Below are positions 8,906 to 17,954 of a stretch of DNA of 64,000 nt, one piece after another. A program made the translations under genes and the position numbers. The notes below the pieces were generated by a model that ran no database searches, was not told where the DNA came from, and worked only from the letters and a program-made list of their open reading frames with translations. Position 1 is the first letter of the stretch. Each line of letters begins with the position of its first letter. This DNA comes from Paraburkholderia flagellata (GTDB taxonomy: Bacteria; Pseudomonadota; Gammaproteobacteria; Burkholderiales; Burkholderiaceae), in the NCBI RefSeq assembly GCF_021390645.1, contig NZ_JAJEJT010000003.1, positions 1,364,001 to 1,428,000 of the forward strand, written 5' to 3'.

Positions 8906-10060
8906 TTAAATCGCGCAAAGGCGGCGCGCGCCCTCGAGCAATGTTTCGTCATCCTTGGCAAAGCTCAGGCGGATGATGCCTTCGTCGGTGCCGTCCGTGT
9001 AGAACGCCGAGAGTGGAATCGTCGCGACGCGGGCATCGCGGATGAGCCGCAGCACGAAGTCGCTGTCGCGTTCATTCGAGAAGGACCGGAAACGCGCGAG
9101 CAGGAAAAAGCTGCCTTCGCTCGGCAGCAGTTCGAATCGCGAGGCTTCCAGCGCGCGTGCGAGCAGGTCGCGTTTGTGCTGGTAGAACGCCGCAAGACCC
9201 AGATAGCTTTGCGGTTCGGCAAGTGCCTGAGCGAACGCATACTGCATGGGCGTGTCGGCGGAAAACACCATGAACTGATGGACCTTGCGGATTTCGTCCA
9301 TCAGCGCGGCCGGTGCGAGGCAGTAGCCCACGCGCCAGCCCGTGACGTGATACGACTTGCCGAACGACGAAACGATCACGCTGCGTTCGGCAAGCTCGCG
9401 GTAGCGCGCCATGCTCCGGTGTGGCGCGCCGTCGAACACCACGTGCTCGTACACTTCGTCGGAGAGAATCACGATGTCGGTGTTGCGCGTGAGCGCAGTG
9501 AGCCGCGCGATGTCGTCGTCGCCGAATATCGTGGCCGTGGGATTGTGCGGCGTGTTCACGATGATCATGCGCGTGCGCGGCGTGATGGCCGCGCTCACCG
9601 CGTCCCAGTCCACGCGGAAATGCGGCTGCGCGAGCTTGATCGCCACGGGCTTCGCGCCCTGCAGGCGCACGATGGGCGCATAGCTGTCGAACGCGGGCTC
9701 GAAGTAGATCACTTCGTCGCCGGGGTGTACGAGCGCGCTGATCGTCGAGTACAGGCCTTCGCTCGCGCTCGCGAGCACGGTCACTTCGCTCGACGGATCG
9801 TAGTGCGCGCCGTGAAGCGTCTCGAACTTGGCGGCGAGCGCTTCGCGCAGGTCGTCGAGGCCTGCCATCGGCGCGTACTGGTTGTGGCCTGCGCGCATGG
9901 CGGCGGCCACGTCATCCACGAGCTTCGCGCTCGGGTCGAAATTCGGTGCGCCTTGCGAGAGGTTCAGCGCCTGATGCTCGGCGGCAAGCTGGCCGATCAC
10001 CGTGAAAATCGTCGTGCCTACATCGGGCAGCTTCGAGCGGGCCTGGGCGGCGCTCTGCAT
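8906..10060 (-). CDS. PLP-dependent aminotransferase, methionine/kynurenine aminotransferase type
   Basis: This fold-type I class I/II aminotransferase of 384 residues has the pyridoxal-phosphate Lys235 in SSFGKSYHVTGWRVGY, the NTPHNPTA motif near 169 and the ILSDEVYEH motif near 198. The N-terminal region (SQGAPNFDP, NQYAPMAGLDDLR) resembles YbdL-type methionine aminotransferases and kynurenine aminotransferases. The gene is upstream of, and on the same strand as, the amino-acid-binding protein gene. The LysR gene at 10220 is further upstream on the same strand and could control both. The exact amino donor is uncertain. Confidence 0.85.
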   Translation of the reverse strand: MQSAAQARSKLPDVGTTIFTVIGQLAAEHQALNLSQGAPNFDPSAKLVDDVAAAMRAGHNQYAPMAGLDDLREALAAKFETLHGAHYDPSSEVTVLASASEGLYSTISALVHPGDEVIYFEPAFDSYAPIVRLQGAKPVAIKLAQPHFRVDWDAVSAAITPRTRMIIVNTPHNPTATIFGDDDIARLTALTRNTDIVILSDEVYEHVVFDGAPHRSMARYRELAERSVIVSSFGKSYHVTGWRVGYCLAPAALMDEIRKVHQFMVFSADTPMQYAFAQALAEPQSYLGLAAFYQHKRDLLARALEASRFELLPSEGSFFLLARFRSFSNERDSDFVLRLIRDARVATIPLSAFYTDGTDEGIIRLSFAKDDETLLEGARRLCAI

Positions 10061-10219
10061 GGTAGGTCTCCCTTTGGGCGGCGGGCGGCCGCGTGACTTG
10101 AAAGGTGCAAGGCCGCAGAATGCGCGTGCCCCGCACGAAGCGGCCCATTACGCCGAAAGAGCGGCCCGCATGCAATCGATTAATTCTCATGCCTGCCATG
10201 CACTGCGCTCATGGCCGTA

Positions 10220-11098
10220 CTAGGCCGTCGCGCGGTCACGCTCGATCCACTCGCTGAACAGCTGCACCTTCTTCTGCTGGGCCACGCACTCGGGGTACAC
10301 GAAATAGTAGCGCGAGCCCGTGGGCACGGCGAGGTCGAAGGGCATGACGAGGCGCCGCGTCTCGACGTCCTCGCGCACGAGCGTGCGGTCGGTAATCGCG
10401 ACGCCAAAGCCCTGCATGGCGGCGGTGGCCGCGAGATCGAGCGATTCGAACGTGGGGCCGAGATCGGCATCGACCTTTTTCGCGCCCGCGTGGGCGAGCC
10501 ACAGGCGCCAGTCGGCGTGGTCGCGCGTGGGGTGCAGCAGGGTCTGGTGCGCGAGGTCGTCGGGCTTGACGAGCGGGCGGTGCGAGAGCAACTCGGGCGT
10601 GCAGACGGGCGTGAGGTATTCGTCGAAGAGCGCCACCGCGTGCATGTCGGCGCCGGGCGACGAGCCATAGATGATCGCCGCGTCGAACGGCTCCGCCTGG
10701 AAGTCGACTTCGTGCCCCCACGTGGTCGTGATCTGGATCTGCAGGTCGGGGTGCTCGTTCTGGAAGCGCATGATGCGCGGCAGCATCCAGCGCATCACGC
10801 AGGTCGGCACCTTGAGCGCAAGCTCGGTGCGCTGGCGCGTGAGGCGTTGCGAGGCTTCCTCGATGCGCCCGAAGCCGTCGCGCACGGCGGGCAGCAGCTG
10901 TTCGCCTTCGGCGGTGAGCGTGAGACCCTTGGACGAGCGGCGAAAGAGCGGCAAGCCGTAATACTGCTCGAGCGTGAGGATTTGCCGGCTCACGGCGCCT
11001 TGCGTGAGGCAAAGGTGCTCGGCCGCGCGCGTAAAGCTGCCGTAGCGGGCGACCGTTTCGAAGATTTGCAGGGCGTTGAGCGGGGGTAGGCGTCTCAT
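10220..11098 (-). CDS. LysR-family transcriptional regulator, GcvA-like
   Basis: The 292-residue protein has an N-terminal helix-turn-helix (SFTRAAEHLCLTQGAVSRQI, about residues 20-40) and a LysR substrate-binding domain. The start MRRLPPLNALQIF and the segment VMRWMLPRIMRFQNEHPDLQI are typical of GcvA-like regulators. I chose ATG 11098; an in-frame GTG at 11128 would add ten residues but the family normally begins at MRRLPPL. It is on the same strand as the aminotransferase and binding-protein genes, with a 159-base gap, and may regulate amino-acid use. Confidence 0.88.
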   Translation of the reverse strand: MRRLPPLNALQIFETVARYGSFTRAAEHLCLTQGAVSRQILTLEQYYGLPLFRRSSKGLTLTAEGEQLLPAVRDGFGRIEEASQRLTRQRTELALKVPTCVMRWMLPRIMRFQNEHPDLQIQITTTWGHEVDFQAEPFDAAIIYGSSPGADMHAVALFDEYLTPVCTPELLSHRPLVKPDDLAHQTLLHPTRDHADWRLWLAHAGAKKVDADLGPTFESLDLAATAAMQGFGVAITDRTLVREDVETRRLVMPFDLAVPTGSRYYFVYPECVAQQKKVQLFSEWIERDRATA

Positions 11099-11173
11099 GG
11101 CAGTCGTTGGGCGGCCGGGCGGGCGCACGCATCCGGCGGGAATCGAGCCGCTATGATACGACGGACGCCCGTT

Positions 11174-12223
11174 TCAATCGTCCGCGCCGCCTGTGCTCGG
11201 TGCCTCTCCTGCCGCGCGTGCCGCATCGATCGTTGCGTGCGCACCAAACAGGGCGCGGATGCCTGGCCCGGAAAGGAACATCGCTTCGGCGTTGTGGCCC
11301 GCGCCCGGCACTTCGAACCACGCATGGCGCAACTGTGGATGTCGTGCGCGCAGGTAGGCGTAGTAGGCGCGGGCGCGCGCGAGACGGTGCGGCCCCTGCG
11401 CGCTGGCTGCGCACGAGCGGTCGAGCGCCGCGTGCGCGGGGTCGCAATCGAGTTCGCCTGCCAGATAGACCACTTCCCGCACGACATAGTGGCGTTCGAG
11501 GGTAGCAGCATCTCGCGTTGCCGCCGCATAGCGCGGGAGCTTGCGCATGCCGTATTTCCAGTCGTCGACGTCGGGGCAGGCGGCGTGATCCGCTGGACCG
11601 AAGCCGCCGTCTGGTTGTGGGCGCAACGAATCGAAATACACCCAGGAAGAGGGATTCGCGATCACGAAGCGCAGGCTCACGCCGAGTTGCGCGCATTGCT
11701 CGGGCGCGGCGCTCAATATCGCATAGCGATGCGCGACCTGTGCGCCGCCCGAATGCCCCGCGATCACGATCTCGCGCAGCGCTGGATAGCGCGAGCGATC
11801 GGCAAGCTGCGCGACGAGGGCGTCGAGGGCGTCGAACGAACTCAAGGGCGCGGGGCCGCGCGCATCGGCTCCGCCCATCCATGCGGTCCATTCCCAGTGC
11901 AGGAAATCCGCACGCGCGCAGTGGGGCTCGACATCGGCGCTTGCCAGGAACTGCGGCACGATGACGAGCGTGGTGTCGTCATGCGCGGAGGAAGCGGCGC
12001 GGGCGCGCAGTGTCGAGCGCAGATAGGCGTCGGCGTCGCGCAGGCGGCCGTGTAGCACGACGAGCGCGCGCGTGGCTCGCTCGCTTGCCGTGCAGCCGCC
12101 CACGAACATTGGCATATTGCCGCTGCCTTGCGCCGTGACGACAGGCAAGAGGACCTCGCCGATAGCGCGCACCGGGTACTCGTTGCGCGGGCGTACATCG
12201 CTCACGAAGGGCTGCTCGTTCAT
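11174..12223 (-). CDS. Alpha/beta-hydrolase-fold protein (putative esterase)
   Basis: The 349-residue protein carries a nucleophile elbow GHSGG (Ser158) followed by AQVAHRYAIL, a strand LVVLHGRLRDADAYL near residue 54 and a possible catalytic His in PGAGHNAEAMF near 315. There is no signal peptide, so it is probably cytosolic. ATG 12223 overlaps the stop of the upstream MHS gene in an ATGA, indicating translational coupling. The open frame extends far upstream, but only as antisense of the transporter. The coupling suggests that it hydrolyses the imported compound, perhaps an ester or amide. The substrate is unknown. Confidence 0.75.
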   Translation of the reverse strand: MNEQPFVSDVRPRNEYPVRAIGEVLLPVVTAQGSGNMPMFVGGCTASERATRALVVLHGRLRDADAYLRSTLRARAASSAHDDTTLVIVPQFLASADVEPHCARADFLHWEWTAWMGGADARGPAPLSSFDALDALVAQLADRSRYPALREIVIAGHSGGAQVAHRYAILSAAPEQCAQLGVSLRFVIANPSSWVYFDSLRPQPDGGFGPADHAACPDVDDWKYGMRKLPRYAAATRDAATLERHYVVREVVYLAGELDCDPAHAALDRSCAASAQGPHRLARARAYYAYLRARHPQLRHAWFEVPGAGHNAEAMFLSGPGIRALFGAHATIDAARAAGEAPSTGGADD

Positions 12224-13575
12224 GCCGACTCCGACTCCGCCGGCCACGCATTGGGCTCGCGCAGCAGGCGCCGGCCCGACACGCTTGCAAAGACGAGCAC
12301 GAGCGACACGATGCCCGTGACGATGAGATACCACGCCGGAACGATGCGCGAGCCGGTCACGCCGATCAGCGTCGAGACCGTGAGCGGCGCCATGCCGCCG
12401 AACAAGGTGACGGCGATGTTGTACGAGAGCGCGACGCCCGTGGAGCGCGTGGACGTGGGGAAAAGCTGCGTGAGCATGCCGGGGTGCGCGCCGGACATCA
12501 GGCTCAGCACGACGGTCGCGACCATTTGCGCGGCGAATACGCGCTCGGGCGTGGGCGCGGCGAGCACCCACGCGAAGAGCGGCCAGGCGGCGCAGATCCA
12601 GACGAGCGTCACGGGCAGGAAGAGCCGGTAGGCGCCAAAGCGGTCGGCGAGCTTGCCCGCGAGCGGATAGCCGATGATACCGATGAGCCCCGACGCCGCC
12701 GTGCCGAGCAACGCGCTCTTGAGCGGCAGATGCAACTGGCGCTCGACATAGAGCGGCATATACGAATGCCAGAGATAGTTGGTCGCCGCGCCCACGGCGA
12801 TCACGCCCACGGCGCACAGCGCCGCGTCGCCGCGCTCGCGCAGGAACGCGCGCAAGGACTGGCGCGGCGCGTGGCCGAGGCGCTCGCGCAGCTGCACGAA
12901 CTCCGGCGATTCGGCGACCTTGTGGCGGATATAGAAGCCCACCGGGCCCACCAGCGCGCCGAGCAGGAAAGGCACGCGCCAGCCCCATTCGAGGAGCGCG
13001 GCGGGTGTGAGATGCGTGGTCAGCAGAAAACTGCATGCGGAGGAAAGCAGCAAAGCCACAGCCTGGGACGTCATCTGAAAGCTGCCGTAGAACATCTTGC
13101 GACCTTGCGGCGCGTACTCGGTGAGCATCGACGCGGCGGTGGCGAACTCGCCGCCCACCGAGAGCCCTTGCAGAACGCGCGCGAGCAGCACGATGAGCGG
13201 TGCGGCAATGCCGATCGACGCATAGCCGGGCGTGACGCCCATGAGCAAGGTGCTCGCCGCCATCAGCACGATCAGCGCCGACAGGGTCCGACGCCGCCCG
13301 TAACGGTCGGCGAACGCGCCGATCACCACACCGCCGAGCGGTCGCACGACGAAGCCGATCGCGAAGGTGGCGAGCGTGAGCGTGATCGACAGAAAGCTGC
13401 TGTGCACCGGGAAAAACACCTGCGCGATGGTCTTCGCGAAATAGCCGTAGATGAGGAAATCGAACCACTCGAGCCCGTTGCCGATGACGGAAGCGAGCAC
13501 GGCGCGGCGTACCTGCGAGGTGGTGAGGGCGGGCGCGTCGAGCGCGGTGTGCCCTGCTTCAAGAATGGATTGCAT
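12220..13575 (-). CDS. MHS-family MFS transporter
   Basis: This is a 451-residue 12-helix symporter with the MHS marks GNGLEWFDFLIYGYFAK, RPLGGVVIGAFADRYGRR and RVLQGLSVGGEFATA. The start is ATG 13575, with GGAG in front of it; a longer frame from 13632 lacks such support. The gene heads a two-gene operon with the serine hydrolase (4-base overlap) and is divergent from a LysR gene 115 bases away. It probably imports the hydrolase substrate. Confidence 0.87.
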   Translation of the reverse strand: MQSILEAGHTALDAPALTTSQVRRAVLASVIGNGLEWFDFLIYGYFAKTIAQVFFPVHSSFLSITLTLATFAIGFVVRPLGGVVIGAFADRYGRRRTLSALIVLMAASTLLMGVTPGYASIGIAAPLIVLLARVLQGLSVGGEFATAASMLTEYAPQGRKMFYGSFQMTSQAVALLLSSACSFLLTTHLTPAALLEWGWRVPFLLGALVGPVGFYIRHKVAESPEFVQLRERLGHAPRQSLRAFLRERGDAALCAVGVIAVGAATNYLWHSYMPLYVERQLHLPLKSALLGTAASGLIGIIGYPLAGKLADRFGAYRLFLPVTLVWICAAWPLFAWVLAAPTPERVFAAQMVATVVLSLMSGAHPGMLTQLFPTSTRSTGVALSYNIAVTLFGGMAPLTVSTLIGVTGSRIVPAWYLIVTGIVSLVLVFASVSGRRLLREPNAWPAESESA

Positions 13576-13650
13576 ATGTCTCCGGATGTCGTCGTTGGTG
13601 TTTTCCTCACAGACTAGGGAGTTGAGCGGCAAATGTAAAATACATATCAG

Positions 13651-13670
13651 ATTGGGTTGCCATATCCAAT
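13651..13670. promoter_or_regulatory. LysR-type operator candidate ATTGG-N10-CCAAT
   Basis: A perfect inverted repeat, ATTGG-N10-CCAAT, lies in the 115-base divergent region, 20 bases before the LysR start and 75 bases before the transporter start. The position is that expected for an autoregulatory and activating LysR site. Confidence 0.6.
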
Positions 13671-13690
13671 ACCTATACCGGAGCGTCCCT

Positions 13691-14599
13691 ATGGAGCTAC
13701 GTCACCTGCGCTACTTCCTCGCGGTTTGCGAAGAGCGCCAGTTCACACGCGCGGCCGCGCGCCTGCACATGCAGCAGCCCCCGCTGTCGCAGCAAATCCA
13801 GGAGCTCGAGCAGGAGCTGGGCTTCGCGCTTTTCACGCGGCAGCCTCGCGGCGTGGAGTTGACCGCGCCGGGCGAGGCGTTCGCTGCTTGCGCGCGCAAC
13901 CTTCTGCGAACGCTGGAGCAGGGCGTCACGCATGCGCGGCGGGTGGCGCTCGGGCAGGCGGGCAAGCTGCATGTGGCGCTCACGAGTTCGGCAGCGTTTC
14001 ATCCGCTCGCGCCAGCCGTGATCCGCGCGTATCGCGACGCGCATCCCGACATCGCCATCGAGCTTAGCGAGATCAACGCGGCCGAGATCATCGAGATGAT
14101 GATGAACGCTCACGTCGATGTCGCGATCCTGCGCAAGCCGATCGAGACGCCCGCTGAGTTGCGCTTCGAGCGCATCGCTCAGGAACACATGCTGCTCGTG
14201 CTGCCGGCGGGGCACAGGCTGGCGGGTACGCGTGCGGTGTCGCTCAAGCGGCTGGCAGGCGAGCCGTTCATCTTCGTGCGGCGGCCAGGCGCTCCCGGCA
14301 TGTACGCCGATTTCGTGCGTGCCTGCGAAGCCCAGGGCGTGCAGTTGCGCGTGGTCGACGAGGTGCCGCGCATGGTCACGGCGATCAATCTCGTGGCCGC
14401 GGGCGGCGGCGTGACGCTCGTGCCGGCTTCCATGCGGCGCTATCAGCAGGAGAGCGTGCGCTACTGCCGCGTGGCCGGGGACGAGGCGTTTCGCGCGCCG
14501 CTTCATCTCGTGACGAAGCCCGCCGTGCGCAATCCGGCGGTGGAGCGGTTCCGCGAAACGGTGTTTGCGTTTGTGGAGCGTTCGCGCGAGAGCGGCTGA
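13691..14599 (+). CDS. LysR-family transcriptional regulator, BenM/CatM-like
   Basis: This 302-residue LysR protein begins MELRHLRYFLAVCEERQFTRAAARLHMQQPPLSQQI, a pattern common to BenM/CatM/CbnR-type regulators. The effector domain follows from about residue 90. It is divergently arranged with the MHS transporter and hydrolase operon and has an inverted repeat just upstream, so it is probably that operon's activator. Confidence 0.9.
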   Translation: MELRHLRYFLAVCEERQFTRAAARLHMQQPPLSQQIQELEQELGFALFTRQPRGVELTAPGEAFAACARNLLRTLEQGVTHARRVALGQAGKLHVALTSSAAFHPLAPAVIRAYRDAHPDIAIELSEINAAEIIEMMMNAHVDVAILRKPIETPAELRFERIAQEHMLLVLPAGHRLAGTRAVSLKRLAGEPFIFVRRPGAPGMYADFVRACEAQGVQLRVVDEVPRMVTAINLVAAGGGVTLVPASMRRYQQESVRYCRVAGDEAFRAPLHLVTKPAVRNPAVERFRETVFAFVERSRESG

Positions 14600-14739
14600 G
14601 TCCCTCAAATATTTTCGTCCGGCCCCTTTCGGATTGCTTCGACCTGCCGTTAACCCGTATGCCTCGATACGGGCGCCAGGCACAATCACAAAAGCAAGAC
14701 GAATAGACAGTGGCAACGAGAATCATCGAAGGAGCGGCA

Positions 14740-15111
14740 GTGCGGGCCGCAACCGGGCGCGAGACGCCCATCGCAGGCCGTCCGGCAGCGGTGCGCTTGC
14801 TCCGCAAGCTACGCAACCACAAGTCGAGGCTCGCGCTGCTGGCCGTCGCGGCGGGCTGCGTCATCACGTTCGCGTCCTGGCTGGACGGGCAACTGCGGCC
14901 CGCGCTCGAGGCGCGCGAGCGCAACGAGCAGGCCGCCGAGGATCTGCGCGAGCGCTTCGCTCCCTGCTTGCCAAATGCCGGGCGCAGCGCGAACTCGTGG
15001 TGCGGCGCTGTGAGGATTCCGCCGCCGCCCCCGCCGCCCGTTATGCCGATTCCCCTGATCGCGGGTGCGCCCGCGGCGTTCTGCACGGCCAACGGCAGCC
15101 CGTCCTGCTGA
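14740..15111 (+). CDS. Small single-pass membrane protein, unknown function
   Basis: I place the start at GTG 14740 because AAGGAG stands 5 bases before it; this gives 123 residues. A basic N-terminus precedes one transmembrane helix (LALLAVAAGCVITFASWL, about residues 31-48). Then come a charged, possibly helical stretch, a run of seven prolines and a short C-terminus with three Cys. The probable topology is N-in with a periplasmic tail. I do not recognise a family. An in-frame GTG at 14710 is an alternative start with no ribosome-binding site. Confidence 0.5.
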   Translation: MRAATGRETPIAGRPAAVRLLRKLRNHKSRLALLAVAAGCVITFASWLDGQLRPALEARERNEQAAEDLRERFAPCLPNAGRSANSWCGAVRIPPPPPPPVMPIPLIAGAPAAFCTANGSPSC

Positions 15112-15155
15112 TCTGCTTCATGCGCGTTGCCGGGTAGCGCCGATACGTGACGACG

Positions 15156-16070
15156 TCACCCCGGCGTCTCGCCCGCCAAGCCCTCGCACGTCTCGAACAA
15201 CAGCGCCCGCACCCACTGATGCGCGGGTGAGCGATGCGTGCGCTCGTGCCATGCGAGCGTTTTGGTGAACCCCGGTATCTCGAGCGGCGGTTCGGCCACG
15301 GCGAGCCCTTGCGCACCGCCTTTCGCGTCCTTCACGAGCCGGGACGGCACGACCGCAATCAGATCACTCGTCAGCAAAATATCGGGCAGGACGAGAAAAC
15401 TGTTTACCGACACCGTCACGCGCCGCGCGCGCCCCAAGCGCGCCAGCGCCTCATCCGTCACGCCGCTCAGGCTCCCGCCCGCATACGACACCAGCGCGTG
15501 ATCGAGCGCGCAAAACCGCTCCAGCGTCAGCCGCCGCGCGGCGGCGGGGTGATCCGCGCGCATCACGCATACGTAGCGCTCGTCGAAGAGGCGGCGTGCG
15601 TGCAGGTCGGCGGGCGTGGTCTCCGGCGTGATCAGGGCCATATCCACGTCGCCGCTTTCCAGTTGCGCCTGAAGGCGCTCGTGCTGGACCGGCACGATCA
15701 CGGCCCGCACGCCGGGCGCCCTTTGCCGCAGACGCGCCAGAAACGGCACGACGACCGCGCGCAACGCGTAGTCGGTCGAGGCGAGCGTGAGCGTCAGCTG
15801 CGCCTCGGCCGGCTCGAAGGCGCGCGGCTGCATCATCTGCTCGATTTCGCCCAGCACCTGCTTGAGCGGCGCGGCAAGCTGCAGCGCGCGCTCGGTCGGC
15901 ACGATGCCACGTTGCGAGCGCACGAACAGCGGATCGCCGAAACTCTCACGCAGGCGCGTCAGCATCGCGCTCACAGCCGGCTGCGTGAGCGACATACGCT
16001 GCGCGGCGCGCGTGACGTTGCGTTCGTCGAGCAGGGCGTCGAGCGCCCGCAGGAGGTTCAGATCGAGCAT
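15156..16070 (-). CDS. LysR-family transcriptional regulator, NodD/SyrM-like
   Basis: The 304-residue protein starts MLDLNLLRALDALLDERNVT, the signature of the NodD/SyrM/NahR-like branch, with a helix-turn-helix over TRAAQRMSLTQPAVSAML. ATG 16070 is chosen over an upstream ATG at 16103 because the family begins at this motif. It diverges from the SRPBCC-alcohol dehydrogenase operon across 120 bases that hold an ATC-N9-GAT element, so it probably controls that operon. Confidence 0.88.
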   Translation of the reverse strand: MLDLNLLRALDALLDERNVTRAAQRMSLTQPAVSAMLTRLRESFGDPLFVRSQRGIVPTERALQLAAPLKQVLGEIEQMMQPRAFEPAEAQLTLTLASTDYALRAVVVPFLARLRQRAPGVRAVIVPVQHERLQAQLESGDVDMALITPETTPADLHARRLFDERYVCVMRADHPAAARRLTLERFCALDHALVSYAGGSLSGVTDEALARLGRARRVTVSVNSFLVLPDILLTSDLIAVVPSRLVKDAKGGAQGLAVAEPPLEIPGFTKTLAWHERTHRSPAHQWVRALLFETCEGLAGETPG

Positions 16071-16097
16071 TCTGATATCAACACGGTTTATGGCGAA

Positions 16098-16114
16098 AAT
16101 CATGATCCGCGATT
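16098..16114. promoter_or_regulatory. Nod-box-like element AATC-N9-GATT
   Basis: AATC-N9-GATT contains both the ATC-N9-GAT core of NodD-type boxes and the LysR T-N11-A rule. It lies between the divergent NodD-like LysR gene and the SRPBCC gene and is a candidate operator for that regulator. Confidence 0.5.
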
Positions 16115-16190
16115 GGATTTATTTCAGCATAGCCCGCATGATTTCTCGTGTCCACCGCACCGAAACCGACAGCATCGAAAGGTAACGAAC

Positions 16191-16712
16191 ATGAACGAGA
16201 TTTTCTGGCCCGAAGACTATTTGCCCGGCACGACCGACAACTTCTGTTCCAACGAAGTGATCGTCGCGGGCCTTTCCACCGCCGACGTCTGGCCGCTGCT
16301 GAACAAAGCGACCGCGTGGCCGGGCTATTACAGCAATTCCGCGGACGTTGGCTTCCACGGCGGCCGGGGCCCCGAACTGAGCGCGGGCGCGCGCTTTCAC
16401 TTCAAAACCTTCGGCTTTCCGGTGCAGGCCAAAGTGACCGAACACGTGCCGCCGGCTGCGGGCCAGCCTGCGCGCGTGGCGTGGCACGGCTGGGCGGAGG
16501 GCGACGAAGAAACGCGCCTCGACGTACTGCACGCATGGCTCATCGAAGACCTTTCCGGTGGCCGCGTGCGCGTGCTTACGCAGGAATCGCAGAAGGGCAA
16601 GCCCGCCGAGGAACTGGCGAAAACGCGCCCGAATCCGATGATCAACGGGCATCAGGACTGGCTCGACGGCCTCATCGAAGCCGCGCGCAAGGTCAAGGGA
16701 GCACGGTCATGA
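16191..16712 (+). CDS. SRPBCC-family protein (START-like lipid/ligand-binding fold)
   Basis: The 173-residue protein shows features of the SRPBCC/polyketide-cyclase-like fold: the early segment VIVAGLSTADVWPLLNKATAWPGYY and a conserved C-terminal helix with LDGLIEAARKVK. These proteins bind hydrophobic ligands or catalyse simple cyclase or dehydratase steps. AGGTAACG precedes ATG 16191. Its stop overlaps the ATG of the following dehydrogenase (ATGA), so the two are translated together, suggesting that they handle the same compound. No substrate can be named. Confidence 0.75.
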   Translation: MNEIFWPEDYLPGTTDNFCSNEVIVAGLSTADVWPLLNKATAWPGYYSNSADVGFHGGRGPELSAGARFHFKTFGFPVQAKVTEHVPPAAGQPARVAWHGWAEGDEETRLDVLHAWLIEDLSGGRVRVLTQESQKGKPAEELAKTRPNPMINGHQDWLDGLIEAARKVKGARS

Positions 16713-17722
16713 AGGCCGCCGTGTTGCGTGCGCCGGGTGGCCTCGACCGGATCGAACTGCGCGATATCGCCGAGCCAGACGCCCCCGGCGCCGGCGAGAT
16801 CCGCGTGGAACTTCATGCCACCTCGCTCAATTTTCACGATCTGCTGGTGGCCAACGGCGCCATTCCCACGGCGGATGGACGCGTGCTGATGGCGGACGGC
16901 GCGGGCGTGGTGTCGGCCGTGGGCGCGGGCGTGACGGAGTTCAAGCGCGGCGACCACGTGGTGTCGTGCTTCTTTCCGCAATGGGCGGACGGCTTGCCGT
17001 GGCAGGCCGTGGGCAACTTCGCGCAGACGCCCGGCGACGGCGTGGACGGCTTCGCGACCTTGCACGCCTTGCGGCCCGCGAGCGCTTTTACGCTCGCGCC
17101 GCGCGGCTGGACCCACGCCGAGGCGGCCACGATCACGACGGCGGGGCTCACGGCATGGCGCGCGCTGGTGGCCGACGGCGGCCTCAAGGCGGGCGACACC
17201 GTGCTGACGCTCGGCACCGGCGGGGTATCGATCGCGGCATTGCAGATCGCGCGGATGATGGGCGCTTCGGTCATCGTCACGTCGTCATCGGACGAGAAAC
17301 TTGCTCGTGCGAAGGCGCTGGGCGCCGACCAGGTGGTCAACTACCGGCAGCACGAAAAGTGGGGCGCGCTCGTGCGCGACATGACGGGCGGCAAGGGCGT
17401 CGATCACGTGATCGAAGTCGGCGGCCCGGGCACGCTTGCCCAGTCGATCGACGCGGTGCGCGTGGGCGGCCACATCGCGCTGATCGGCGTGTTGACCGGA
17501 CGCGAAGGCACCGTGCCGACCTCCGTGCTCATGGCGAAACAGGCGCGCCTGCAGGGCTTGATCGTTGGCAGCCGGCGCCAGCAGCAAGAGTACGTCGCGG
17601 CGCTCGACCAGGCCGGCATTCGCCCCGTGCTAGACCGCACGTTCGGGCTGGACGAGCTTGCCGATGCGTTTCGACATCAGCAGGCTGGGGCGCATTTCGG
17701 CAAGGTCTGCGCGGCGTGGTGA
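16709..17722 (+). CDS. Medium-chain alcohol dehydrogenase/quinone-oxidoreductase family protein
   Basis: This 337-residue MDR-superfamily NAD(P)H-dependent oxidoreductase has the GroES-like N-terminal domain (LNFHDLLVANG, ADGAGVVSAVG) and the nucleotide-binding motif GTGGVSIAALQIA. The tail QQAGAHFGKVCAAW is like that of zinc-free quinone-reductase relatives. The usual structural zinc Cys cluster is not seen, and the catalytic zinc ligands are doubtful, so it may be a zinc-independent enone or quinone reductase. It is coupled to the SRPBCC gene by a 4-base overlap and is probably controlled by the divergent NodD-like LysR. Confidence 0.82.
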   Translation: MKAAVLRAPGGLDRIELRDIAEPDAPGAGEIRVELHATSLNFHDLLVANGAIPTADGRVLMADGAGVVSAVGAGVTEFKRGDHVVSCFFPQWADGLPWQAVGNFAQTPGDGVDGFATLHALRPASAFTLAPRGWTHAEAATITTAGLTAWRALVADGGLKAGDTVLTLGTGGVSIAALQIARMMGASVIVTSSSDEKLARAKALGADQVVNYRQHEKWGALVRDMTGGKGVDHVIEVGGPGTLAQSIDAVRVGGHIALIGVLTGREGTVPTSVLMAKQARLQGLIVGSRRQQQEYVAALDQAGIRPVLDRTFGLDELADAFRHQQAGAHFGKVCAAW

Positions 17723-17954
17723 GGCCAATGCGGCGCCGCCATGGTGACATTGTGGCGCCGTGTTTCTGGTCGTCGTGGAAATTGATTTGGATAGCGAATT
17801 AATTAAGGAGGTATGCGACGCGCAATGTTTCCGTTCTTTACAACGCATCACGAAGTGATATAAATAAATAGCACACAGATAATCCGCGAACGCATCGGCC
17901 AACAATTCGGTGAACAGCAAGAGCCGGGTACGTTCCATGCTCAGGAGCCCCACC

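Noticed and set aside
10211..11089. Plus-strand 292-codon frame opposite a LysR gene
   Set aside because: It mirrors the LysR gene exactly and has no ribosome-binding site or recognisable fold.
11174..13468. A 764-codon minus-strand open frame covering hydrolase and transporter
   Set aside because: Only its last 349 codons read like a hydrolase. The rest is the transporter gene in another frame, and the ATGA overlap at 12220-12223 fixes the real start.
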